The notes below the pieces were generated by a model, which saw nothing but the letters and a program-made list of their open reading frames with translations, had not been told where the DNA came from and searched no databases. 64,000 nucleotides of DNA, taken from contig NZ_PPQF01000006.1 of the NCBI RefSeq assembly GCF_002901865.1, positions 1 through 64,000 on the forward strand, in the 5' to 3' direction. Positions 9,881 to 17,342 of this stretch are shown here, in pieces. Every line of letters starts with the position of its first letter. The first letter of the stretch is position 1. Source of the DNA: Staphylococcus agnetis. Lineage in GTDB: Bacteria; Bacillota; Bacilli; Staphylococcales; Staphylococcaceae. The position numbers and the translations under genes are program-made.

Positions 9881-10543
9881 CTAGAATCGTTTAATTGAAC
9901 CTAAAACTGGTAATTTCAGATGATCTTCAATATCTTGTTCATCTTTAATACGTGTATCTGTCAGTTCTTTAATAAAAATAAACAATAATGCTAAAATTAA
10001 CCCTAAAAATAAAGCTACGACTAAATTAAGCATCGTCTTAGGAGAAACTTGTTGAGCTGTATTATCTGCATGAGATAAAATTGTCACATTGTCCACATTC
10101 ATAATGTCTGGCATTTCATCGCGATACACTTTCGCAATCGCATTTGCGATTTTTTCAGACTCACCTTTTTTCACATCTACCACATGTACTTTAATGACTT
10201 GTGATTCAGCTGAACTTTCGACATTGACTTTTCCAGCAAGTTCGGATGATTTATATCGATGGTCTAATTTCTTTGCTGTCTTGTCTAAAATTCTAGGACT
10301 CGTCACAATCTCTGCATATGTATTCACTTGTTGTAATGTACCCTGAACGTTTTGTTGAAGCATATTATCGTTCGTTTGTTTTGGATTGACTAAAATTTGT
10401 GTGGTTGCTTGATACTTAGGCGTCATGATAAAGAAAGTCACAATCGCGCTAATAACTAAAAACAACAACGGCAATCCAATAAGTAACCACAAATTTTTCT
10501 TTAAAATATGTAATAATCTGCTTAAATCTAACGTACTGTCCAT
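9881..10543 (-). CDS. capA: CapA: Wzz-type transmembrane activator of CapB
   Basis: A 220-aa polysaccharide co-polymerase. The N-terminal part MDSTLDLSRLLHILKKNLWL leads into membrane helix 1 (about 19-40), then an extracellular loop and a second helix at about 176-197. The cytoplasmic tail contacts and activates CapB. The ATG at 10543 has GGAGGT 4 nt upstream. The frame stays open for 36 more codons upstream without a ribosome site, so I do not use that. It is the first gene of the operon. Confidence 0.92.
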   Translation of the reverse strand: MDSTLDLSRLLHILKKNLWLLIGLPLLFLVISAIVTFFIMTPKYQATTQILVNPKQTNDNMLQQNVQGTLQQVNTYAEIVTSPRILDKTAKKLDHRYKSSELAGKVNVESSAESQVIKVHVVDVKKGESEKIANAIAKVYRDEMPDIMNVDNVTILSHADNTAQQVSPKTMLNLVVALFLGLILALLFIFIKELTDTRIKDEQDIEDHLKLPVLGSIKRF

Positions 10544-10709
10544 GTTGACCTCCAAGATTAAAAAATTAAATAGTGTTATTACATCAAAAGCGTTCAAACA
10601 TACATTTACATTCAACTCTAAAAATAACAACACTATTTTCAAAATAAACAAACAATTTTAATTCTTTTTTAAAACCCACAACTTACAACCTTAGCTTATT
10701 AATGTATTA

Positions 10710-10738
10710 AAATTAACTTAAAAGTACATTAATTTCAA
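10710..10738 (-). promoter_or_regulatory. Candidate cap operon promoter
   Basis: On the minus strand TTGAAA (10738-10733) and TAATTT (10715-10710) are separated by 17 bp, about 170 bp before the capA start. The -10 is weak, so this is only the best match I see. The cap promoter of S. aureus is also weak and activator dependent. Confidence 0.35.
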
Positions 10739-10852
10739 AAGGTCGTTTTAAGAGAAATTATACATCAAGTTTCCTAATAATAATAGTAAAAATAAATATT
10801 TAAATGCATAAATCTCAAAATCTGAAACCAATAAATAAATGTTGCAAACAAT

Positions 10853-10882
10853 AAGTGGAGTGACTACATTGTCACCCCACCC
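10853..10882 (-). terminator. Hairpin after DUF6056 gene 1
   Basis: GTGGAGTGAC and GTCACCCCAC form a 10-bp stem with one mismatch around a 6-nt loop. It lies 120 bp past the stop of the membrane-protein gene at 11004. The T-run on the minus strand is interrupted, so termination is likely but not strong. Confidence 0.45.
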
Positions 10883-11003
10883 TCGTTATGAAAGCACTTT
10901 CGAAATAAGTTACCCTCATAATTTGTTATGCATTTGCATGGATAAGGCGTTAAATTTATCTTAACCTCAGTTTGATATAACACTTATCCCTTCTGTTCAA
11001 ACA

Positions 11004-12461
11004 TTATTCAAAGTGTAATTTAACTTTTTTAGGTACATTCCAATATGTTTTAAAAATTTCAGTCTTTTTTGCGTCATAAGGTGAAGAGTGCTGCATATAG
11101 GATTCGAATGGTAAACGTGCGACAGTATAAGACGTTAAAGATGGATTCTGTTTAATCGCTGCTTCCAAAGATTGAATGCGTTGATATTGTGCAATTGAAA
11201 TCATACTAAAAATCACAATAAAACTTGTTGCCATAACAGTTGTCACACATAGTACCAGTCGATGTGGCTTCAAATTGACCTTTGTTAATAATCCCATCGT
11301 AATAATGACATAAATGACATAGATCGCAAAAAAGTTTCTCGGCCCTATGGGTTGCACAACAAGTAATGGCGCCACCATTATCGGTATGACTCCCATTAAT
11401 ACGAGACTATAGCGTTTCATTCGTCCAGGTGGTAACACTTTTTTCATTGTTATAAAGAGGCTGATTAAAAAAATCATCCCAACAATGCCATTCATGAGTG
11501 CAACACTGACATCCGAATGCTTGTCATGGAAATTAAAAGGTATCCGAACTAACAACGTATAAAGTGGTGCGGACATTAAACCGATAGTATAACCCCATTG
11601 TTGAAGCGGCGTGCATGTGCTATGACGTATAAAAAGCACCAAAAATAGAGCAATAATCGTTAAAATTAAAATAGGTTCATAAATCAAGTGCTCAGGAAAT
11701 TGTGTAAAAAGTGTCCCGATGACTTTGGCAATTATGCCATGTTGATCATCTGAAACTTTTTGATAATGTGAGTGTCCAGCTAAAATATTCATGTAATTTG
11801 GATTTAAAAACATGATGATCGCCCCACAAAAACTCATAAAAAATAAAGCAATCGTCGTCAAAGATATCGTTTTATATTTAAACCATAGCATGACGATGAG
11901 TAATGCAATGATAACGACATTAAAAATAGTCATATTTTCCATAAACCATTGACCTATAAGTGCCAATAGTAAGGCTACATTTCGTTCAAGCCGTGTCAAT
12001 GACCATCCTTCATAGAGTTTTAAATAACATCGTAATAGAAAGAGTGTACATAACGTTGCGGGAACATAATTATAAAATCCTGCAAACCAACCATAGATTT
12101 GACTATACATTGTGGTTGGAATCAACAACATAAACATAAAAATGACAAGATAAGAGAAATTCCGTTCACTACATTGAGATTTCATATCCGTCTGAAATTG
12201 AAAAATTAATGCAATCACGCTCAAAGCACACACACTATAACTGATAAATCTTAATACAGGGATGCGTACCGCAATGATTTCAAAGGTGTTGCCGAGGTAA
12301 CGACCATTTAGAGACTGGAATCCTTCTCTTAACATGTCGATACCATATGCACTTCCCCACTGTAAATCGTCATGTATGAGTGGCGTTAAGATGCTCATGA
12401 TTAAATAAAACGTAAAAATGATTAATAGCAACCACTGATGGCGAAAGATCGTTGTCATCAT
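11004..12461 (-). CDS. Large membrane protein, DUF6056/GT-C-like (copy 1)
   Basis: A 485-aa protein with about 11 membrane helices. After the first helix comes an outside loop with HDDLQW, and then NGRYLGNTFE. Acidic pairs at this spot are the usual catalytic feature of GT-C glycosyltransferases, which use lipid-phosphate sugars. It shares long blocks with the protein at 60946-62433, among them IYGWFAGFYNYVPAT, VQPIGPRNF and RLPFE-YMQ-SSP. It lies upstream of capA on the same strand, separated by 460 bp and a hairpin. Role in decorating capsule or teichoic acid is inference; the family is of unknown function. Confidence 0.6.
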   Translation of the reverse strand: MMTTIFRHQWLLLIIFTFYLIMSILTPLIHDDLQWGSAYGIDMLREGFQSLNGRYLGNTFEIIAVRIPVLRFISYSVCALSVIALIFQFQTDMKSQCSERNFSYLVIFMFMLLIPTTMYSQIYGWFAGFYNYVPATLCTLFLLRCYLKLYEGWSLTRLERNVALLLALIGQWFMENMTIFNVVIIALLIVMLWFKYKTISLTTIALFFMSFCGAIIMFLNPNYMNILAGHSHYQKVSDDQHGIIAKVIGTLFTQFPEHLIYEPILILTIIALFLVLFIRHSTCTPLQQWGYTIGLMSAPLYTLLVRIPFNFHDKHSDVSVALMNGIVGMIFLISLFITMKKVLPPGRMKRYSLVLMGVIPIMVAPLLVVQPIGPRNFFAIYVIYVIITMGLLTKVNLKPHRLVLCVTTVMATSFIVIFSMISIAQYQRIQSLEAAIKQNPSLTSYTVARLPFESYMQHSSPYDAKKTEIFKTYWNVPKKVKLHFE

Positions 12462-12839
12462 TCAACCCATTTCCTTTACTCAATAATTTGAAAATATTAT
12501 ATTAAAACTTTTTATGAATTTCTAACTTAAACATATGTATCAACAAAAATTAAATATATACTCAATCTCCCCTTCATATTTTTAATATATCAACAATACA
12601 ATTTTTTAAAGTAAACATGAGTTGGATAGCAATCATAGTCATTGTTTTCATTCCACATACAAAAACCCCTTATAAAGTATTCATTTTTTACGTGATTACT
12701 TTATAAGGGGTAACAGCTTATGTTATGTTGACTTTTCTAAACAGGATGGTTAGTCCCAACCTTAATAACTTGTAGGGATAGACTATCATTTATCTCGTTT
12801 TATAACGCTAAATCACTTTTAGCCATTCACCGACTCAAC
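12462..12839. other. Intergenic region between DUF6056 gene 1 and SDR gene
   Basis: The 378 bp are AT-rich near the membrane-protein start and contain one strong hairpin (12665-12711). No frame with a ribosome site or recognisable product was found. The promoter of the 11004-12461 gene should lie near 12480-12600, but no clear box pair stands out. Confidence 0.5.
12661..12711 (-). terminator. Strong intrinsic terminator, 15-bp perfect stem
   Basis: ACCCCTTATAAAGTA (12665-12679) pairs perfectly with 12697-12711 around a 17-nt loop. On the minus strand it is followed by TTTTTG. It is about 130 bp beyond the stop of the SDR gene at 12840, farther than usual. Confidence 0.75.
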
Positions 12840-13721
12840 CTAGTTGATTGGAGAACCTCCTGTAATACCGTACACTTGACCCGTGATGAAACTTGCATTT
12901 TCGGAAGCGAGTAGGACATAAACGTCCGCAAGTTCTACAGGTTGGCCAGCGCGTTGAAGTGGCTCTTTCTTACCGAAGTTAGGAATATTTTCTTGTGGTT
13001 GTCCACCACAAATTTGAAGCGGTGTCCACACTGGACCAGGTGCGACAGAATTGACACGAATACCTTTAGGTCCAAGTTGTGCTGCTAGGCCTTTTGTTAA
13101 TGAAATGTTACATGATTTCGTCATCGCATAATCAAGTAAATGTGCGCTTGGCTTAACCCCTTGAATAGACGATGTAATAATAATACTTGATCCAGGTTCC
13201 ATATAGTTTAATGCCTCTTGAATAGAATAGACATTTGAAAACACATTCACTTCAAAAGTATCAGTAAGTTGTTCTGATGATAACTTTTGAATATCATATT
13301 CATATTGTTGCATACCTGCATTGAGTACTAATATGTCTAAGCCACCTAACTGATGATGTGCATCTTTGACCATTTGTTTCGCATATGCTGCATCGCGTAA
13401 ATCTCCAGGAAGTAATACCGCTTTACGCCCTGCTTTTTCAATGACTTGTTTAACATCTTCTGCATCAGCTTGTTCATCAGGATGGTACGCAATCGCAACA
13501 TCCGCGCCTTCTTTTGCATACGCAATTGCGGCAGCTCTACCGATACCTGAATCACCACCTGTCACAAGTGCTTTTTTGTCTGTCAATTTGTTAGAACCTT
13601 GATATGTCTCTTCGCCACAATCAGGAACAGGCGTCATTTCACTTTGTATACCGGGATAGGATTGTGGTTGCTCTTCATATTTGTCACTGTAGAATTGATT
13701 TAATGGATTTTGTTTTGCCAT
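12840..13721 (-). CDS. SDR-family oxidoreductase, YhdF/YghA type
   Basis: A 293-aa short-chain dehydrogenase. It has the long N-terminal extension of the YghA/YhdF/YdaD group (LNQFYSDKYEEQPQSYPG), then ALVTGGDSGIGRAAAIAYAK (NADP site), LNAGMQQY and the catalytic S-Y-K with DYAMTKSC. The end GQVYGITGGSPIN is typical. Substrate is not known; Bacillus relatives are sigma-B general-stress proteins annotated as glucose/alcohol dehydrogenases. GAGGG precedes the ATG. A related gene sits at 19362-20228 behind a catalase, and both have sigma-B-like promoter candidates. Confidence 0.88.
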   Translation of the reverse strand: MAKQNPLNQFYSDKYEEQPQSYPGIQSEMTPVPDCGEETYQGSNKLTDKKALVTGGDSGIGRAAAIAYAKEGADVAIAYHPDEQADAEDVKQVIEKAGRKAVLLPGDLRDAAYAKQMVKDAHHQLGGLDILVLNAGMQQYEYDIQKLSSEQLTDTFEVNVFSNVYSIQEALNYMEPGSSIIITSSIQGVKPSAHLLDYAMTKSCNISLTKGLAAQLGPKGIRVNSVAPGPVWTPLQICGGQPQENIPNFGKKEPLQRAGQPVELADVYVLLASENASFITGQVYGITGGSPIN

Positions 13722-13758
13722 GTCATACCCTCATTTCTTTTTAATTGCTAATCTTAGT

Positions 13759-13783
13759 ATTCCCACTCCTCTATACGAGAAAC
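13759..13783 (-). promoter_or_regulatory. Sigma-B-like promoter candidate for the SDR gene
   Basis: On the minus strand GTTTCT, a 13-bp spacer and GGGAAT are close to the sigma-B consensus GTTTAA-N12-15-GGGTAT (three mismatches in twelve). It is 38 bp before the start codon. General-stress control of this SDR group is known in Bacillus. Confidence 0.45.
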
Positions 13784-13796
13784 GTTGTATCAATCA

Positions 13797-13805
13797 TGTT
13801 ATAAT
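13797..13805 (+). promoter_or_regulatory. Extended -10 promoter of the small membrane protein operon
   Basis: TGTTATAAT is a perfect extended -10 box (TGn-TATAAT) 47 bp before the ATG at 13853. No good -35 is present, which such promoters do not need. It lies back to back with the divergent SDR promoter. Confidence 0.6.
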
Positions 13806-13852
13806 ATAGATAACAATTTTAACGAATCATAATTTATATAAGGAGTAATATC

Positions 13853-14053
13853 ATGTCAATTAAACAATTTTTTGAAGGAATGATTAATCGTCAATGGACG
13901 TTAAAAGAGGTCGTTTTAATATTAGTATATACCATTGTCATCAGCATGATTGTGACACCTCTCATCGGAATCCCGGCAGGTATAGGTGTATTTTATTATT
14001 TCAATATTTCCGAAGAGGAAAAACAAGCGATGCGTAATCGCTCACGTTACTAG
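13853..14053 (+). CDS. Small membrane protein 1 of three in tandem (66 aa)
   Basis: A 66-aa protein beginning MSIKQFFEGMINRQWTLKEV, with one long or two short membrane segments at about 20-52 containing PLIGIPAGIGVFYYF, and a charged tail ending NRSRY. AAGGAG lies 8 nt before the ATG. The amphipathic N-terminus, W-[TS]-L-x-[ED]-V and GIPAG recur in the third gene of the set, so the genes are paralogues. I do not recognise the family. The strong translation signals and three-gene layout argue for a real operon. Confidence 0.7.
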   Translation: MSIKQFFEGMINRQWTLKEVVLILVYTIVISMIVTPLIGIPAGIGVFYYFNISEEEKQAMRNRSRY

Positions 14054-14065
14054 TACGGGGACATT

Positions 14066-14245
14066 ATGAAACGCTTGTGGCTTCGATTCAAACAATTACC
14101 GTTTACCGCCTTGGATGTATTGATGATACCGACAATGATTATTTTCCCAGTTCAACTTTTTGGAACTTTGATAGGTCTTCTGATCACATGTAGCACAATG
14201 GTGTTGTATATCACATTGAGAATAACTTGTAATTCATCAGACTGA
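14066..14245 (+). CDS. Small membrane protein 2 of three in tandem (59 aa)
   Basis: A 59-aa frame from the ATG at 14066, 12 bp after the previous stop. The product MKRLWLRFKQLPFTALDVLM continues into a hydrophobic stretch (about 17-52) and ends RITCNSSD. It keeps the layout of its neighbours, with a basic start, then an L-D-V motif in place of W-L-x-E-V, then a membrane segment, but has lost GIPAG. A GGGG ribosome-site remnant is 7-10 nt upstream. Existence is supported mainly by its fit between two coding neighbours with short gaps. Confidence 0.55.
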   Translation: MKRLWLRFKQLPFTALDVLMIPTMIIFPVQLFGTLIGLLITCSTMVLYITLRITCNSSD

Positions 14246-14262
14246 TTTAGGAGGGCATCGTC

Positions 14263-14475
14263 ATGTCTCTAAATGAACTTTTAAAAAAATTTATGGATTA
14301 TCGTTGGTCACTTACAGATGTTATTTTCCTTATGTTTTTCCCATCATTATTCTCTATCCTATTTGGACCTTTCATTGGTATTCCAGCGGGTCTCGCATTT
14401 TTTATCTTCTTATTTATGGTTAATGAGACTGACGAAAGTGAGGAAGATGATCTTGATGAACATCGTCAGAAGTAA
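14263..14475 (+). CDS. Small membrane protein 3 of three in tandem (70 aa)
   Basis: A 70-aa protein, MSLNELLKKFMDYRWSLTDV, then a membrane segment at about 22-55 with PFIGIPAGLAFFIFLF, and a very acidic tail (DESEEDDLDEH). A strong AGGAGGG lies 8 nt upstream of the ATG. It clearly resembles the first gene (W-[TS]-L, PxIGIPAG), but the tail charge is reversed: acidic here, basic there. Function is unknown. The operon ends in the hairpin at 14543-14590. Confidence 0.7.
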   Translation: MSLNELLKKFMDYRWSLTDVIFLMFFPSLFSILFGPFIGIPAGLAFFIFLFMVNETDESEEDDLDEHRQK

Positions 14476-14542
14476 CTCACACCATAAATGTCATAACTGA
14501 TCATTTTCTTCATTCGACACAACATCATTTCATTTTAAATAC

Positions 14543-14590
14543 AAAAAGCCTTCAACGTCATTTTAACTGATCGTTGAAGGCTATTTTTGT
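14543..14590. terminator. Bidirectional terminator, GCCTTCAA hairpin family copy 1
   Basis: AGCCTTCAACG pairs with CGTTGAAGGCT and is flanked by A- and T-runs. It stands between the converging small-protein operon and the symporter gene. Confidence 0.85.
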
Positions 14591-14624
14591 ATTAAAACGT
14601 ATTAAAAAACGCTATTTTTCATTA

Positions 14625-15770
14625 TCATTTATTTTTATATCCTAATCGGTCAACGATAGCTGAAATGGCACCATCACCTGTCACGTTTGTAGCTGTTCCA
14701 AAACTATCTTGTGCCATATAAAGCGCAATCATTAAACCAATGGCCGCTTCATTAAACCCTAGAATAGAACCTAAGATACCGCTTGCTGCCATAACTGATC
14801 CACCAGGAACACCCGGTGCTGCAATCATGATTACACCAAGCATGAGTATAAATCCTAACATTGTAGGAATGCTCACAAGCGATAAACTTGGTAACACAAT
14901 CATCGCCGCAACTGAACAACTCACGAGCGTAATCGTTGAACCTGATAAGTGAATCGTCGCAAGCAACGGTATACTAAAATCTGCAAGTGCTGGTGTTACT
15001 TTATTAGCTTTCGTTTGTTTAAGCGTTACCGGTATTGTCGCCGCACTACTCATCGTACCCACTGCTGTAAAATATGCTGGTAGCATTGTTTTCAACATGC
15101 TAAACGGATTACGTTTGTTAATCACACCGGCAATTGTATAAAGGACACATAACCATACCCAATGTAATACAATCGCAATAACAAGGACCAGACCGAATAC
15201 TTTTAAAATACTCACAACAGTCCCTTGAGCTGTCATTTCTGCAAAAATTGTTGCGATATATAAAGGTAAAAACGGTATAATAACCTTTTCAATTAATACT
15301 TCAACAATACGTTGTCCTTCATCAATCACTTTAATGATTGTTGAGGCATTCACCGCATGTGCAATAATACCAAACGCAAATGCTGTAATTAACGCAGTTA
15401 ACACGCCCATTAAAGGATCAAACTCGAATGTAAAAAATGGTTTAATTTCTGGCGGCTCACCTGGAATCTTCCCATTAGATGCAATCATTGGCATAAAGTT
15501 ATATGCTACAGTTAATGCAAGCAATCCCGCTATAATTGTAGACGTGTATGCGACACCAACTGTCATCCCTACAAGTCGCCCTGACCCCTTTCCTAATGAT
15601 GTGATTCCCGCTGCAATAAAGAAAAAGATGATTAACGGAATCATATAGTTAATAAATTGTCCAAAGACCCCTTTTACCGTAACAAGTATTCGGTTTAAAA
15701 TGTCGATATCGAGTAATCCAATGACAATCCCCATAATAATCCCTGCTAAAAGTTTACCTACTAACTTCAT
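14625..15770 (-). CDS. Dicarboxylate/amino acid:cation symporter (DAACS family)
   Basis: A 381-aa sodium- or proton-coupled transporter of the glutamate transporter fold. Eight membrane helices plus the two re-entrant loops are implied. The HP1 loop shows the serine-rich motif GTMSSAATIPVTLKQTKAN, and the second loop is AAPGVPGGSVMAA. DAACS proteins import acidic or neutral amino acids or C4-dicarboxylates; the SSAATIP variant does not tell which. The ATG at 15770 follows GGGAGG. The in-frame extension to 15833 has no ribosome site. Confidence 0.88.
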   Translation of the reverse strand: MKLVGKLLAGIIMGIVIGLLDIDILNRILVTVKGVFGQFINYMIPLIIFFFIAAGITSLGKGSGRLVGMTVGVAYTSTIIAGLLALTVAYNFMPMIASNGKIPGEPPEIKPFFTFEFDPLMGVLTALITAFAFGIIAHAVNASTIIKVIDEGQRIVEVLIEKVIIPFLPLYIATIFAEMTAQGTVVSILKVFGLVLVIAIVLHWVWLCVLYTIAGVINKRNPFSMLKTMLPAYFTAVGTMSSAATIPVTLKQTKANKVTPALADFSIPLLATIHLSGSTITLVSCSVAAMIVLPSLSLVSIPTMLGFILMLGVIMIAAPGVPGGSVMAASGILGSILGFNEAAIGLMIALYMAQDSFGTATNVTGDGAISAIVDRLGYKNK

Positions 15771-15938
15771 GAATGTAGAACCTCCCTTGTTTACAAAACC
15801 CCTAAATGCAATATGTATCATAAGATGATGCAAGATAAGTGCTTTCTACTATTTTGCTACATAAAGAAAATAAAGGCAACATAATTTTAGACTACTTTTT
15901 ATAAAAATTTCTAAATACTTTTCTACCATAACAAAATA

Positions 15939-15985
15939 AAACCCTAGCAATAACAAGCAACTTTTCATTGCTTTACTAGGATTTT
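15939..15985 (-). terminator. Terminator of the 15997-17121 gene
   Basis: CCTAG...AAGCAA pairs with TTGCTT...CTAGG around a short loop, followed by TTTTATTTT on the minus strand, 12 bp past the stop. Confidence 0.7.
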
Positions 15986-15996
15986 GTACACTCATT

Positions 15997-17121
15997 TTAT
16001 TTTCTTGTTTTCAATAGTTTTTCTCGTATCATTTGAAATGCATGCCAGTCGTCATCGGTATATAATGCAATTTCAAATTGCGCGAGTTGTTGTTGGACGT
16101 ACATCTTAATTTCATGAGGCATATAACTTAAAACGCCTGGATAATAGCGCTCATAAAAATCTAAGTGGATATGGTCAACCCATGCCTCCGCTTCTTTTGG
16201 TATGTCTTTTACGAGATAAGTTGCAAATGCTCGACCTCGATGCTTTAAAACATACAATGCTAGAAAATCTAACTTCATATTTTCTCCCCACGATATGTGT
16301 GTAGGTGTTAACGCGGTGTTATCAATAGGTAGCCCTAACCGTTTACGGTCATTTTCAATCATAACGAGTAGGTGTTGTTGTGTAACCACTTCAGGTTGAG
16401 AAGCTTTAACAGTTTGAATCGCTGTATTCAACTCTTCACCCCATTGCCGACATGCAATCTGAGTATGCCCAACGGCAGTTAAACCTAGCGTATGGGGTAG
16501 ATTCACCATTCCTGCGATGGCTTGTTCCGCTTCAATTTTCGTCATATTTGCCGTAATTGGATTCAATTGTAACCCTGTAATCATATAACGCGTATTAAAG
16601 TAATCTTTATATAAAATCGCACCAATGGCATAATAATCTGATGTGATTAATGGAAAATGTGTTTCCATGACGTTTGTTTTCACAATACGACTATGCCATC
16701 GATCAAACATCTCATACATATGTATCGATTCCGCACCAAAATCTAATGAAACTTGATTCGTATCTCCAGGCGTTAAAGTTAATGCAGATAAGTTGGCTAC
16801 ATCTCCACTAAAATTAAGTGTCTTCACATCATTACTTATCATTTTATTCAAATTCCAAAAACGTATTCCCGTGCTACAAATCACCTTTGCATTGGTTCGC
16901 TTTTCTATTTCTGCTTTCGTCACTGTTGATACTTTAAATGCTATTTCAATCTCATCATAATATTGTCCACATAACGCCCCTAGCGCTTCAGCGACAAGAT
17001 CATTTCTAACATCAATGGGATCCGTCAGTTCAAAACGAATGTCCCCCATATGATCGTCATCATAATAATGTGCTTGAATAAACCCTTGTTGATTGATAAT
17101 ATCATCAAACGTAATTTTCAT
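15997..17121 (-). CDS. Unknown protein with a degenerate PP-loop-like motif
   Basis: A 374-aa soluble protein I do not recognise. Around residues 102-150 the pattern LNFSGDVANLSALTLTPGD, then VSLDFGAE, then WHSRIVKTNV looks like PP-loop ATP pyrophosphatases (SGGxDS, then a second strand ending in DFG). The second Gly and the Asp-Ser of the motif are missing (SGDVAN). That suggests either a diverged ATPase or a dead one. The rest has no known motif. The ATG at 17121 is used with AAGGAGA upstream; a GTG nine bases earlier is too close to that site. It stands alone with its own terminator. Confidence 0.5.
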   Translation of the reverse strand: MKITFDDIINQQGFIQAHYYDDDHMGDIRFELTDPIDVRNDLVAEALGALCGQYYDEIEIAFKVSTVTKAEIEKRTNAKVICSTGIRFWNLNKMISNDVKTLNFSGDVANLSALTLTPGDTNQVSLDFGAESIHMYEMFDRWHSRIVKTNVMETHFPLITSDYYAIGAILYKDYFNTRYMITGLQLNPITANMTKIEAEQAIAGMVNLPHTLGLTAVGHTQIACRQWGEELNTAIQTVKASQPEVVTQQHLLVMIENDRKRLGLPIDNTALTPTHISWGENMKLDFLALYVLKHRGRAFATYLVKDIPKEAEAWVDHIHLDFYERYYPGVLSYMPHEIKMYVQQQLAQFEIALYTDDDWHAFQMIREKLLKTRK

Positions 17122-17266
17122 GATACACACGTCTCCTTATTCTTTCCCCATACTCATTTTAACGTATAAATGTAAATTTTGTATGAACACCAAAAACCCA
17201 CGCAATTTTGTTGTCCAATAGTGAAAGGTCACATCAATCTTTATTTACAAGTCATTGGCTTTCAGT

Positions 17267-17292
17267 GTTTGACTATTCCGTTTCAATGGTAA
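17267..17292 (+). promoter_or_regulatory. Sigma-B-like promoter candidate for the catalase operon
   Basis: GTTTGA, a 14-bp spacer and TGGTAA approximate the sigma-B boxes GTTTAA and GGGTAT (three mismatches). It is 51 bp before the catalase ATG. Large clade-2 catalases are sigma-B controlled in Bacillus. No PerR box is seen. Confidence 0.4.
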
Positions 17293-17342
17293 ACACAAAA
17301 TGTAATATCTTAATTTCTATAGAAAGAAGTGCAGCTGAGATA

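Larger units (their letters stand above)
10544..11003. other. Intergenic region upstream of capA
   Basis: These 460 bp of AT-rich DNA hold the cap promoter candidate and a hairpin at 10853-10882. I see no convincing coding frame or RNA gene on either strand. The long leader before capA could carry regulator sites, but I cannot name one. Confidence 0.6.

Noticed and set aside
15334-15648. 104-codon plus-strand frame opposite the symporter
   Set aside because: It lies entirely in the coding region of the DAACS gene on the other strand and has no ribosome site.
17208-17342. Upstream in-frame extension of the catalase (45 codons)
   Set aside because: It would cover the likely promoter, lacks a ribosome site and reads as atypical protein; catalases of this clade begin near the ATG at 17343.
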